A DNA stretch of 64,000 bases from Paenibacillaceae bacterium (GCA_029256185.1 JAQSYI010000008.1:240741-304740), one strand, 5' to 3'. Numbered from the stretch's first letter, positions 7,253-15,815 are shown. Numbers and translations: made by a program. The notes: generated by a model not told the origin, from the sequence alone.

Positions 7253-9442
7253 ATGAGAACACAGGTTCAATTGGGCTACACCCTGGGAACAAGCCTGTTG
7301 TTATCGGCAGTCGTCTACTTTTATGCGTCCAACTGGGGAGCGCTCAGCCGCTGGGAGAAGCTTGCGCCTCTTTTTGCCGCCATAGCTGTTATGTATATCC
7401 TGTCCGAGGTACTGGCCCGGAGGCCCGGCCGCGCCTTCCTTAGCCGCTTGGCGCTGTTGGCCTGCTGCCTGTTCTTCGGCGTGGGGCTCGCTCTTATCGG
7501 CCAGACCTATAACTCCCATGCCGACAGCTACAGCCTGTTCGCCCTCTGGCTGGTGCCCGCGCTGCTGTTTGCTTTACTCACGCGCTGGCAGCCTTTTTCT
7601 ATCCTTGCCTATATTCTGGGGCATCTGGCCTATCTGTTCTATTTCTTCCCCTCACTGGACAGCGGCCGCACCTCTGAGCTCCGGTCTGTTACGGTTCTGG
7701 CGGTGCTGACAGTCCTCAATCTGCTGGTTCTGGCCGGCACGGAACGCCGGCTGTTGGCTTCACCGGTTTTGAGGTTACTGTCCTTTGGCGCCTCCTTCTT
7801 CCTGCTGCTCTATATCTCTGAGGCCTTTTCGCTGGGAGGATACGGACGGTGGCTCAATATTCCGCTCCTGCTGATGCTGGGCCTGGCTGTCTTCTATTAT
7901 CACCGCACCCGCAATAAAATGCTGCTGCTGCTGAGCGGACTCTGCGTATCCGTCATGACCGTGGTGAAATACTTCCGGCTGCTGGTTCATTTTGCCGATG
8001 AAAGCTTCATTCTGTGGAGCATGCTGTTCGTGGTGCTGTTCGTGTGGGGGAATGTTCGGTTCCTGCGGTACCTCCGCTCCCTGCCTTCTGCCGCGGCATC
8101 CGAAGAGCAAGGGGAGGACGCGGGGGAGGAACGCACCCATTATGTGAAGTGGGCCGCACGGGTGCTCATGGTTTCAGTGATCGCCATCGGGACCATTCTG
8201 GGAACTGCGACGGTTGTCGGTTTCCTTATCATCATTCTGGAGATCGAACACCCGGAGAACGTTCTGGCGGTACTGGGCGGGGCCGTCGTCATCGGCACCA
8301 TCGCCGCCAAACGGCTGAACAGCATTGTGCGCTATACCCTGATGACCGGGGGAGTGATCCTGGGCATGGCCGCTGCCCTGATCCTCGACAGCCTGCCGCT
8401 GATGCTCCTCTTCCTGGTGCTTATGGTCACGGCCCTTGTATTCATCACGGGTACGGTGCAGAGGATCTATTTCTTCGTCATTGCGGAGAGTATCGCGGGT
8501 ATTGTGCTGAATGACCTGCTGGAGGATGGGGTGGGCATCTTTGCAACCCTTGGCGCCGTCTTGCTCGTGGTCCTGCTGGGAACCGCCCTGTTCGTCAAGC
8601 AACAAGGTCTGCGCACTCCGCTGCTGTACGGGAGCTATCCCTCGTTTCTGCTGGTTTTCTTCATCCTCACCTTCATTACGGAGGGCCCGGCTTACTACTT
8701 GTGCAACGTCCTCTTCTTCCTGACAGTGACGGCTGCCGTATTCCTGGGCAACCGCGCTTCCCTGGCTTGGGTATACGGGACCAGCCTGCCCTTCTGGATC
8801 GCCTTCCTGGTGTACAAGTATTATGATTTGGCCTGGAAGCTGCTGCACAAATCGTTCAGTCTGGCAGTGGCGGGCGTGATCCTGCTGGCGGCCACCATGT
8901 TGTACGAACGGAGGCAGGGCGCAGGGGAGCAGCCGGCTCTGCGCACCGGTCAGAGGCGCAGCACGGTATGGGTGCTCGCGGGCCTTGCCGTTTTGCAATT
9001 GGCCGTCATGTCGGCGCAGATTGCCAGAAATGAAGGGCTGCTGGCCAACGGCCAGGTCATCAAGCTTCAACTGGTCCCCCTTGACCCCCGGTCCCTGCTG
9101 CAAGGAGATTATGTGCATCTGTCGTTCACTATCTCACGGCCCGATTGGTCCGATGCGCAGTTTGAGCCGCTGAATGACAAGCCCAAGGCCACACTTGTCT
9201 TAGCACCGGATGCCGCGGGTGTGTATCAACTGGTCCGGCTTCATGAAGAGCATATTCCGCTTAAGGAGGGGGAGGTGCTTATCCGCGGCAAGTGGGACGG
9301 GTACCGGCAGTTCCAGTACGGCATTGAGCAGTACTTCATCCCGGAGGGAACCGGACTTGAAGTGGAACGGACCGCCCAATACGCCGAAGTCAAGGTTTCG
9401 GCCAGCGGAGATGCAATTCTGGTGCGGCTGCTCGGCGGATAA
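7253..9442 (+). CDS. DUF2157 membrane protein fused to a GDYXXLXY domain
   Basis: About 729 residues. The N-terminus matches DUF2157 (YASNWGALSRWEKL, then GLALIGQTYNSHAD), followed by roughly 18-20 hydrophobic segments. The last 170 residues form a soluble GDYXXLXY domain with the motif LLQGDYVHLSF. In other bacteria these two domains are often separate neighbouring proteins; here they are one chain. Function is unknown. The start ATG 7253 is placed by AGAGGAG 7 bases upstream; the ATG at 7247 is too close. It is read away from lgt and has no obvious operon partner. Confidence 0.88.
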   Translation: MRTQVQLGYTLGTSLLLSAVVYFYASNWGALSRWEKLAPLFAAIAVMYILSEVLARRPGRAFLSRLALLACCLFFGVGLALIGQTYNSHADSYSLFALWLVPALLFALLTRWQPFSILAYILGHLAYLFYFFPSLDSGRTSELRSVTVLAVLTVLNLLVLAGTERRLLASPVLRLLSFGASFFLLLYISEAFSLGGYGRWLNIPLLLMLGLAVFYYHRTRNKMLLLLSGLCVSVMTVVKYFRLLVHFADESFILWSMLFVVLFVWGNVRFLRYLRSLPSAAASEEQGEDAGEERTHYVKWAARVLMVSVIAIGTILGTATVVGFLIIILEIEHPENVLAVLGGAVVIGTIAAKRLNSIVRYTLMTGGVILGMAAALILDSLPLMLLFLVLMVTALVFITGTVQRIYFFVIAESIAGIVLNDLLEDGVGIFATLGAVLLVVLLGTALFVKQQGLRTPLLYGSYPSFLLVFFILTFITEGPAYYLCNVLFFLTVTAAVFLGNRASLAWVYGTSLPFWIAFLVYKYYDLAWKLLHKSFSLAVAGVILLAATMLYERRQGAGEQPALRTGQRRSTVWVLAGLAVLQLAVMSAQIARNEGLLANGQVIKLQLVPLDPRSLLQGDYVHLSFTISRPDWSDAQFEPLNDKPKATLVLAPDAAGVYQLVRLHEEHIPLKEGEVLIRGKWDGYRQFQYGIEQYFIPEGTGLEVERTAQYAEVKVSASGDAILVRLLGG

Positions 9443-9560
9443 GCGATTGGTTAGTCTCAGGAAAAGGACCTGGCAATAAGGCCCCGGTCGTCTCTATACC
9501 CATTCGGAAACACTTATGGCCGGGCAACCGCCAGCCTCCTATGGAGGCTTCGCTCCCGCC

Positions 9561-9857
9561 TCACGGCTGCTGCCCGCCCAGCCAGACAATGACGATGCGC
9601 TCTGCAACCGCCGGCTCCATGAGAACTGCCGAGGCCACATTCGTAATGGCTCCGATCGCCACAACGTACAACGGATCGGAAGGATCGGACGCCATGGCCC
9701 GCTCCACCAGATTGCGGGCGGCCTCACTTTTGGCCAAGCCCCCTTCCCGGGGTAAATAAGAGGTGGATCCGCGGCAGACAATCGAACACTCATCCGCGCA
9801 TACTGTTATTTGAAGCAAACCCCCGACAGGCGTATTGATTAGTAAGGGTGGCTTCAT
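9561..9857 (-). pseudogene. Remnant of an inosine-uridine nucleoside hydrolase-like gene
   Basis: A 98-residue frame matches only the middle of the nucleoside hydrolase family: RGSTSYLP, SEAARNLVERA, DPLYVVAIGAITNVASA, RIVIVWLGG. Family members are about 310 residues. The N-terminal DxDxxxDD calcium site and the whole C-terminal half with the catalytic histidine region are absent, and the frame stops soon after WLGG. It is therefore a gene fragment. It lies next to several repeat elements, which fits a decaying region. Confidence 0.75.
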
Positions 9858-9990
9858 TTAGCAACTCCTGCCGGAGTATTAGCGGGTAAGGGCTGCCTCA
9901 TTCTCACGCCGGCGTACTAGCGAGGAAAGGCTGCCTCATTCTCACGCCGCACATTGGTGAGGTTGGGCTGCCTCATTTTGCTGCAACGGA
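9847..9990. repeat. Degenerate tandem repeat, about 37-44-bp period
   Basis: Four successive units begin with GG(C/T)(G/T)GC(C/T)TCATT (near 9847, 9891, 9929, 9966). The two middle units share CTGCCTCATTCTCACGCCG. Spacing varies and units are not identical, so it is not a CRISPR array. Confidence 0.6.
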
Positions 9991-10166
9991 CATGAGTGCT
10001 CTTATTTGGCGAAAATTGCAGGGGTTTAAATTGTAACGGACACAGCCGCTCTTATATGACTCCTCTACCTCCCATCCAAGGGAATTTCGGCCTCATAAGG
10101 TCTTTCCGGTCCGTTACGTTTGCAAACCTCTGTTTTTTTGGCAAATAACGTCGCTCAGGTCCGTTG
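9984..10166. repeat. Head-to-head pair of about 77-bp repeat units (MITE-like)
   Basis: Unit 1 (about 9984-10060) reads CAACGGAC, TGAG, CTTATTTGGC, then TAACGGACACAG and CTTAT. Unit 2 (about 10091-10166) carries the same order on the other strand: CAACGGAC, TGAG, TTATTTGCC, then TAACGGACC and CTTAT. The whole is a long imperfect palindrome with about 30 bases in the middle and encodes nothing. Confidence 0.65.
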
Positions 10167-10239
10167 GCAAACATACGTTGAAGCTTTCCGTGTGTAACGG
10201 CCCCCTATCCTCCGAATGATGTACTGAGATTAGGAAAAA

Positions 10240-10273
10240 AACCTCCAGCGCCCTGTTCGCGGAACTGGAGGTT
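10240..10273 (-). terminator. Terminator downstream of the heparinase-like pseudogene
   Basis: The stem AACCTCCAG/CTGGAGGTT encloses a GC-rich loop and is followed on the minus strand by a run of T (A-run at 10235-10240). It would end transcription of the FAD oxidoreductase unit. Confidence 0.8.
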
Positions 10274-10294
10274 GAGAATAACAACCCTTTTATT

Positions 10295-10374
10295 CATATG
10301 ATGCTGCATATCTATGCTCTATTGGAGTCCAACTCATATGATGCTGCATATCTATGCTTGATTGAAGTCCAGCA
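10295..10374. repeat. 40-bp tandem duplication at the 3' end of the pseudogene
   Basis: Two adjacent 40-bp copies start at 10295 and 10335. Each begins CATATGATGCTGCATATCTA and they differ at only a few bases. The second copy contains the stop codon of the heparinase-like frame, so the gene tail has been duplicated. Confidence 0.85.
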
Positions 10375-11714
10375 GCGCGGTGTCCGCAGTCTGATCCGTG
10401 ATCATCCATAACCTTCTTGCTCCGAAGCGATTGCGCAGCCCTACCTTAGCCTCATGGCACAGGCAATCTATATGCACCTTCTCCACCCGCCATTCTTCCC
10501 CGCCTGCAGGAAGACTGACCGTAACAAGCCCCAGTCTCTCCGTAAAGCAACCTTTGGCCCGTATAACCGGAATTTGTTCCTTAGACCCGTAGGTCTTGGA
10601 CTGCCAGCCCTGCTCGGGCTCAACCCGGAGTGAGCCTTGGTCACCGGATGCCTTCCACCAGAACAGGTGCCCGCCAATATCGGATGAAACAGAGTCGCTG
10701 GTCCCTACCAACGGAGAACGGCTGCGAAGAATGGCTGCCCATGCGCCGGACTCGTATTCATCAATCTCGGGCTGCCAGTCCGGATGCAGATGAAAGGATT
10801 GAACGAAGCTATGCTCCCCCATGCCTGTAAGCCAAATGACCACAACCAGCGCCCCGTCTTCCTCCTTGTCAAGTACCAGCCAGCGGCGGTGCAGAACCCC
10901 GGCTGACTGGCGCAAATAACCGTCATGCGAGGCGTCGATGATAAGCCGCTTCCCATCCTCCGACAACCGGTGAAGCTTCGTCTCCGCCGCCAACGCTTCA
11001 TCCCATTGCTGCGAGGAGATGTACGGCGTCTGGTCCAGGCCGTCCACTGCCACCGTGTTGTGTGTGGGCCCGGGCCCCCTTGAAATAGCGCCTCCATTCG
11101 CCTTCCTCATATGTGTACCGCCCCGGGTCAACCAGCAGCTGCTTCCCGGATCTGAACCATTCGAAGTGAAGCGGATCGGCATGTCCGTGGGACCCTCCCA
11201 GCGGTCCCGCATCGAAGAACAAATAATGCCGCGGGCTCCGGTAGATATGATAGCCTGCAGCCGGGAAGGGATGGAGCCTTCCGGTGTCTTTCGGTAGCGG
11301 GCCCGCTTCAAGCAGCCGCCAAGGTCCCTTTCGCTGAAAAAACACTGCCTCCCCGTATGGAACCTCCTGCGGTACGGGATTCTGGCTCCGCCAACCGCGC
11401 AGATGCTCTTGAAATGCCTGCACGTACGATTCATTGCCGGTCAGCAGATAGGCCTTGCCCAAATCCCGCATATGATAATGACGGTTCAATACCCAGGTAA
11501 ACTCAGGATCTCCGCATGGATTCCGGTTCCAATCGACAGGGCGGCCCAGTTGCACATACCGGTCCCCCAGCATGGACGGCGCCACCTTGAAGCTGCCCCC
11601 GGCCGCTTGATCGGCAATTTCCACCGATTGCCTGGCCTCACCGGGAAACCGTTCCCTATACCAGTCCGCCGTATCCCGCAGCTGCTTCTCCTGAAGCATG
11701 TAGCTGTTCGCCAT
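10352..11714 (-). pseudogene. Heparinase II/III-like polysaccharide lyase, frameshifted and internally deleted
   Basis: Two overlapping frames encode parts of one heparinase II/III-like protein. The upstream frame (from ATG 11714, ribosome site AAAGGAGG) gives the helical N-terminus, the GPWRLLEAG segment and the start of the beta-sandwich with the motif HGHADPLHFEW. The downstream frame continues with HNTVAVDGLDQTPY to the end. They are out of phase at a CA-rich stretch at 11057-11070, where four extra bases (CACA) fit best. In addition the chain jumps from GPWRLLEAG to PAAGYHIYRS near 11290-11310, losing what I estimate to be about 150-200 residues of the alpha/alpha toroid. Together about 450 codons remain against 600-650 for the family. 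It was probably transcribed with the FAD oxidoreductase just upstream. Confidence 0.8.
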
Positions 11715-11740
11715 CCTGTCCCTCCTTTGCGCGAGCAGCA

Positions 11741-14047
11741 TTATTCGTAGCAGCGCACCTCATAAACCGCAGCGGACGGGTCGCCGTTGGTGGCATGGAT
11801 GACGATGCGGAGCAGCCTGGTTTTTACCGCGGCATTCAGGTGATGCCGGCGGTGCCGCTGGTAATTCCCCTCCACCCGAAGCAACTCTGTCCATTCGTTC
11901 CCGTCGTGGGCGAGGATGCTGTAGTCCTTCGGGCATTGGGGATCACGGTAAAACGGGCCATACGCATGGTATTCGCGAATCAGATGCCCCGGAAAGGTTA
12001 ATTCCACGGTACCGACTATTTGCGCCTCTTTCCATTCCAGCTGCAGCCATTGCGATAACGGCAGCTCCGGTGCGGATCGCCACAGATTCGTGGAGCAATG
12101 CGGGCGGGTTACTCCGCTTGTTGCATTGGAAGCCGAATATACGGGCTGTGCCGGCTCCACTTGGAAGCTTAGCGTGACTCCATTGTCATAACGGCGCATC
12201 CGGCCAAGCCCGATCTCGAAGGCGGACAGATGTCCCGGCTCGATGGAACCGGCTTTGTGCCACTCCACATGCTCGTTTTCCATCAGGTCAAGTCTGATGT
12301 ATCCGCCAGGCTTAAGTCCTTGCTCCACAGTCAAATTCACGTTCCAGTCTATCCACTGCTTGGATCCCGGAGGAACCTGAAGCACAGTTGCGGCAAGCGC
12401 TGCGCCAGGCTCCGTGCGGTAATCCCAGATGTGGTCCACGGGGAGCAGCTTCGCTTCAACTGCTTGGACCTGATCCGTCGCGTTGCTCAAGCACACGGAA
12501 ACCTTGTTCAGCACGTCTGTACCGACAGCAATCCACTGACCCCTCCGCTGAAGCAGGTAGTCGTGGAGGGTTCTATGGTTTTGATCCCGCCATACAGCCA
12601 AGCCTTCGTGGAAGCCCTTGCTCTCCGGGCCCATTCCGTACAATCTGGCTTCACTGCTGGAAGTGAGCGTTGCCGATCTGGCCAGATCCAGCGGGTCCTC
12701 GTTCCCATAGTTCGGGAGGAAGCAGCCATCGCGCAGCAGATGCTGCTGCACTTCACGGATCGCTTTGGCCGGAACTTCGGAGACGGCAATGCCCTTTTTC
12801 TTGGCGATGGCAGCGGACAATCCGGCAGCCTGACCAAGTAATGCCCCCGTGGACATGACCCGCACTGTTCCGAGAGCGGCGTGTGTAACACTGACGTTGC
12901 GGCCTGCCATCATCAGATTGTCTAAGTCCTTGGCAATAAGGATGCGAAGCGGAATGCCGTAGGGTCCGCAGTAGCTTTTGATCGCATATTCGCTGGTCTG
13001 CTTGTAGCCTTCCTTGCTGGCGGGCTCACTGTGCTCCGCCAACAGACCGCCCGGAGTATGAAGGTCCAGGAACCACCCGCCGAAGGCGATCTCGTCCTCG
13101 AATACGGTCAGATTGGCCGGATCGTGCTCGGTCATCAGATATTGGCCCATGATGCGGCGGCTCTCCCGCTTGCCAGGCACCTGCCCAATCCAGTCCAGCG
13201 CGTAGTTGGCTGCCTTCTCCTTCAGCTTCGGGTCCTTGTTCTTGATCCAATCCCATACACCGAGCGTGTGGCGGGTCAGTTCATGGCGGATATCCTCTGC
13301 ATCATAGATTGTATGCCAAGGTACTCCGATCTCCAGCCACCAGTAACCTCCCTTAAGCTCCTTCGGAATCCGCCCGTCGTCGTAGAAATACCGGGCGTCA
13401 TCATGCTTCACCGCCCAATCCGGCGCCTTGAAGGGAACCGGACGTCCCATATCCCTGGCTCGGAAATGGATCGAGTTGCCCATGGTATCCATACTTGCAT
13501 TCTCCGGTGCATGGAATTCGCCGAACTCGGCTCTTCCCTCCGAACCCATTCTCCATTCACAGCCGGCCAGGTCCGATATTACACCGTCTCCCGTACAATC
13601 GATGAAGGTGTCGGCGACGAAGGTGATCTCCGTCTCGGCATTGGCCACCCGTCCGTTGACAGACCGGATCTTGCGGTCGGCTGCTTCCACCGCGTACACA
13701 GTTGTGTTAAGGCGGATCGTCAGATTGGGCGTGGCCACCGCCATATCGTACATGGTCATGTCCCATACACTGTTGGTCCAGCCGTTCTCAAAAATCTCCT
13801 CATGGTTCGCAGCCCGCTCCTCAATGAGCAGCTCGGACAGAATGCCGGTTTCCCGGGCATAGGCATGGAAAGCCGCCGCTCCGTGGGGGGGAACCCGAAT
13901 CTCGGAGGAACTGTTCCCTCCGAATACGGGCCGGTCCTGAATCAGGCAGGTTTGGGCGCCATGTCTCGCCGCTGAGACTGCCGCACAGAAGCCCGCCAAA
14001 CCGCCTCCGCATACCACTATGTCATAATGCTCCGTCACATGTTTCAT
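11741..14047 (-). CDS. FAD-dependent oxidoreductase with C-terminal sandwich domain
   Basis: 768 residues. The N-terminus is a Rossmann FAD site (DIVVCGGGLAGFCAAVSAA) followed by the FAD_oxidored-type motifs GGNSSSEIR, FIDCTGDGVISDLAG and, near residue 385, MMAGRNVSVTHAALGTVRVM. About 200 C-terminal residues look like a beta-sandwich of the discoidin or carbohydrate-binding type. No signal peptide is present, so it acts in the cytoplasm. In Bacillota and Bacteroidota such enzymes occur in polysaccharide utilisation loci, with sugar or sugar-acid substrates suspected. GGAGG precedes the ATG. The heparinase-like gene follows 26 bases later. Two LacI-type operators flank its promoter. Confidence 0.88.
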   Translation of the reverse strand: MKHVTEHYDIVVCGGGLAGFCAAVSAARHGAQTCLIQDRPVFGGNSSSEIRVPPHGAAAFHAYARETGILSELLIEERAANHEEIFENGWTNSVWDMTMYDMAVATPNLTIRLNTTVYAVEAADRKIRSVNGRVANAETEITFVADTFIDCTGDGVISDLAGCEWRMGSEGRAEFGEFHAPENASMDTMGNSIHFRARDMGRPVPFKAPDWAVKHDDARYFYDDGRIPKELKGGYWWLEIGVPWHTIYDAEDIRHELTRHTLGVWDWIKNKDPKLKEKAANYALDWIGQVPGKRESRRIMGQYLMTEHDPANLTVFEDEIAFGGWFLDLHTPGGLLAEHSEPASKEGYKQTSEYAIKSYCGPYGIPLRILIAKDLDNLMMAGRNVSVTHAALGTVRVMSTGALLGQAAGLSAAIAKKKGIAVSEVPAKAIREVQQHLLRDGCFLPNYGNEDPLDLARSATLTSSSEARLYGMGPESKGFHEGLAVWRDQNHRTLHDYLLQRRGQWIAVGTDVLNKVSVCLSNATDQVQAVEAKLLPVDHIWDYRTEPGAALAATVLQVPPGSKQWIDWNVNLTVEQGLKPGGYIRLDLMENEHVEWHKAGSIEPGHLSAFEIGLGRMRRYDNGVTLSFQVEPAQPVYSASNATSGVTRPHCSTNLWRSAPELPLSQWLQLEWKEAQIVGTVELTFPGHLIREYHAYGPFYRDPQCPKDYSILAHDGNEWTELLRVEGNYQRHRRHHLNAAVKTRLLRIVIHATNGDPSAAVYEVRCYE

Positions 14048-14061
14048 CGTTACGCCTCCAT

Positions 14062-14083
14062 ATTTTTAAAACGTTTTAAAAAT
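14062..14083 (-). promoter_or_regulatory. LacI-family operator 1 (downstream of the FAD gene promoter)
   Basis: A perfect 22-bp palindrome built around TTTTAAAACGTTTTAAAA, with the central CG step typical of LacI-family sites. It sits between the -10 element and the ribosome site of the FAD oxidoreductase gene. Confidence 0.85.
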
Positions 14084-14096
14084 GCTATATGCCTAT

Positions 14097-14125
14097 AAAA
14101 TACACCATCCATGGGACGCAGTCAA
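14097..14125 (-). promoter_or_regulatory. Promoter of the FAD oxidoreductase gene
   Basis: On the minus strand TTGACT (14125-14120) is followed after 17 bases by TATTTT (14102-14097). This is a good sigma-A match, lying between the two operators. Confidence 0.7.
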
Positions 14126-14130
14126 TGTAA

Positions 14131-14148
14131 TTTTAAAACGTTTTAAGA
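14131..14148 (-). promoter_or_regulatory. LacI-family operator 2 (upstream of the FAD gene promoter)
   Basis: TTAAAACGTTTTAA forms a perfect 14-bp palindrome with the same core as operator 1. The two centres are 67 bp apart and flank the promoter, which would allow repression by DNA looping. Confidence 0.8.
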
Positions 14149-14159
14149 AAGTGTAGGCG

Positions 14160-14325
14160 AGTGGCGTTTTGTTGTTGAAGTGCAGCTAGGGGCATTTGCT
14201 GTTGTTGAAGCGCTGCTGAGTGCCGTTTGTTGTTGTTGAAGCGCTGCTGGGGGCATTTGCTGTAGTTGAAGATGGTGGCGTTTGTTGTTGTTGAAGTACG
14301 GATAGGTGCCGCTTGTTGTTGTTCG
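14160..14325. repeat. Tandem repeat with TTGTTGTTGAAG core, about 30-bp period
   Basis: About six units of roughly 25-33 bp alternate GCCGTTTGTTGTTGTTGAAG-like and GGCATTTGCTGTTGTTGAAG-like cores joined by GCGCTGCTG. No open frame of note runs through it. The function is unknown. Confidence 0.7.
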
Positions 14326-14413
14326 GTTGGATGGAGATGCTGTTAAGAGTGAGCGGGGGGATATCCCGGTTCCTTTGGCGGTAGGAAGTTTATTTATGTC
14401 CCATAAAGAACAT

Positions 14414-14556
14414 AGCGGAAAAAATTTCCGTTACCCGGCGATTTCTTGGTATTTCCGGAAATTTAGAGGAAAAAATTTCCGTTAACTCTGCCAAACCCGG
14501 GTCAAGAGACCCTTTTCCGAGAATTCAGAGAGGGTAACGGAAAAAATTTCCGTTAC
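14414..14556. repeat. Three copies of a CGGAAAAAATTTCCG palindrome
   Basis: Copies lie at 14414-14434, 14466-14485 and 14534-14556. The last is a perfect 10-bp inverted repeat (GTAACGGAAA/TTTCCGTTAC) with three bases between the arms. They are intergenic, downstream of lacI, and look like a dispersed mini-palindrome family. Confidence 0.7.
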
Positions 14557-14608
14557 GCGGGAGCGAACCTTAGAAAAAAGTGCGTTCCTATCCTTTAAAA
14601 ATGAAACA

Positions 14609-14637
14609 GAACCTGCCGGAAGATCATCGTCAGGTTC
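14609..14637 (-). terminator. Terminator downstream of the lacI-type gene
   Basis: The stem GAACCTG/CAGGTTC is followed on the minus strand by TGTTTCATTTTT. It lies 39 bases after the stop of the regulator. Confidence 0.6.
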
Positions 14638-14675
14638 CTCTTGTTATGATGCATTACCGGGTATTCACAGCTCCT

Positions 14676-15710
14676 TCACGGGGTCATCACCGGACCAGTG
14701 CTATCCCGGATGATCAGATGCACATCAATCCACTGCTCCCTGGCAACAGATTCATCCCCGGAAAGCAAACGCTGCACCGTCTTGGAGGCCTCGTAGCCGA
14801 TCAGATCATGCCTGACCTGCACAGTGGTGAGCGGAACCCTCAGCAGATGGGTATTGGACAGATTGTCCATGCCCGCGAGAGACAGCTCGTCCGGGACGCG
14901 GATGCCTGCCTCCCAGGCACACTCCAGCATACCGATGGCGATGAGATCATTGCCTCCGATGAGAGCGCCCGGCATTCCTGTCGGCCCCCCGGAGCTGCCT
15001 TGAAGCAGCTTGCGCATGGCCATATAGCCCGCTTCCTGGAAGTACTCCGAATAGTACAGCCTCTCCTCCAAAAAGGGGACCCCCGCCTCCTCCAACGCCT
15101 GGCGGTAGCCCTTCAGCCTCATCTCGGCGGAGGCCAGCTTCGGGATATAACCCACCAGGCCGATATCACGGTGGCCCAATTCCAGAAGGTGCCGGGTCAG
15201 CAGATACGCCCCGCGGACATAGTTCGCGTTGATAGAGTAGATGCTTTCTCCCAATGGACGGTTAATGAACAAGCAGACCGTCCGTTCGCCGATGATCGAT
15301 CTCGCTTCCTCCACCGGCATCCGCAATCCGATGAAAATTACCGCATCATAGCCCTTCCCCGCGGCAGCCGACTTTAGCTTGCTCCGCTCCTGGTCCACCG
15401 TAGCGATCTGGAGCAGCATCTGATAAGGGGTTTCCTCCAGCCCTCTGGACAAGTGCTTAAGCGTTTCGAAGTAAAACGGGCTTGTAAAGTAATCGTACTG
15501 CGGACCTGACATAAATACCAATATGTTGTTGGAGCGGCCGCCCTGAAGCCCTTGTGCCAGCCGGTTGGGCACATAATCCAGCTCTTTGGCGATCTCCAGC
15601 ACCTTGGCCTTCGTTGCTGCGCTTACACCCGGCCTCCCGTTCAGGGCCAGGGATACCGTTGCCGGTGAAACCCCTGCCCTTCTGGCGATATCGTAAATTT
15701 TTGATGACAT
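14676..15710 (-). CDS. LacI-family transcriptional regulator
   Basis: 344 residues. The N-terminal helix-turn-helix is typical (KIYDIARRAGVSPATVSLALNG) with the hinge helix in YVPNRLAQGLQ. Residues from about 60 onward form the periplasmic-binding-protein-like effector domain (LIGGNDLIAIGML, DELSLAGMDN). The start ATG 15710 has GGTGGAG upstream; the GTG at 15722 is less likely. Operators with the core TAAAACGTTTTA occur at the FAD gene and in its own upstream region, so it probably represses both sides and itself. The inducer is likely a sugar or sugar acid released from the target polysaccharide. Confidence 0.92.
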   Translation of the reverse strand: MSSKIYDIARRAGVSPATVSLALNGRPGVSAATKAKVLEIAKELDYVPNRLAQGLQGGRSNNILVFMSGPQYDYFTSPFYFETLKHLSRGLEETPYQMLLQIATVDQERSKLKSAAAGKGYDAVIFIGLRMPVEEARSIIGERTVCLFINRPLGESIYSINANYVRGAYLLTRHLLELGHRDIGLVGYIPKLASAEMRLKGYRQALEEAGVPFLEERLYYSEYFQEAGYMAMRKLLQGSSGGPTGMPGALIGGNDLIAIGMLECAWEAGIRVPDELSLAGMDNLSNTHLLRVPLTTVQVRHDLIGYEASKTVQRLLSGDESVAREQWIDVHLIIRDSTGPVMTP

Positions 15711-15741
15711 CAGCATCTCCACCCATCAGCAAGCTGCTCCA

Positions 15742-15760
15742 ATTATAAAACGTTTTAAAT
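15742..15760. promoter_or_regulatory. LacI-family operator 3 with the regulator's -10 element
   Basis: TAAAACGTTTTA (15746-15757) is a perfect 12-bp palindrome of the same family as the two other sites. On the minus strand a perfect TATAAT lies at 15747-15742 and overlaps it, which suggests autoregulation. The same site lies 55 bases before the plus-strand lyase-like gene and could control it too. Confidence 0.75.
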
Positions 15761-15815
15761 CAGCCTGTAAAGTGATATGCTGTTTGCATAATCTTAGTAA
15801 GGGGTGTTCAAACAC

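Noticed and set aside
8174..9118. Gln/His-rich 314-codon frame opposite the DUF2157 gene
   Set aside because: Composition is that of a reverse-strand shadow of a Leu-rich membrane protein.
9847..10166. Possible CRISPR array
   Set aside because: Units are degenerate, spacing is uneven, one part is an inverted pair, and no cas gene is in the window.
14160..14325. Possible CRISPR array or coding repeat
   Set aside because: No unique spacers between units and no open reading frame through the repeats.
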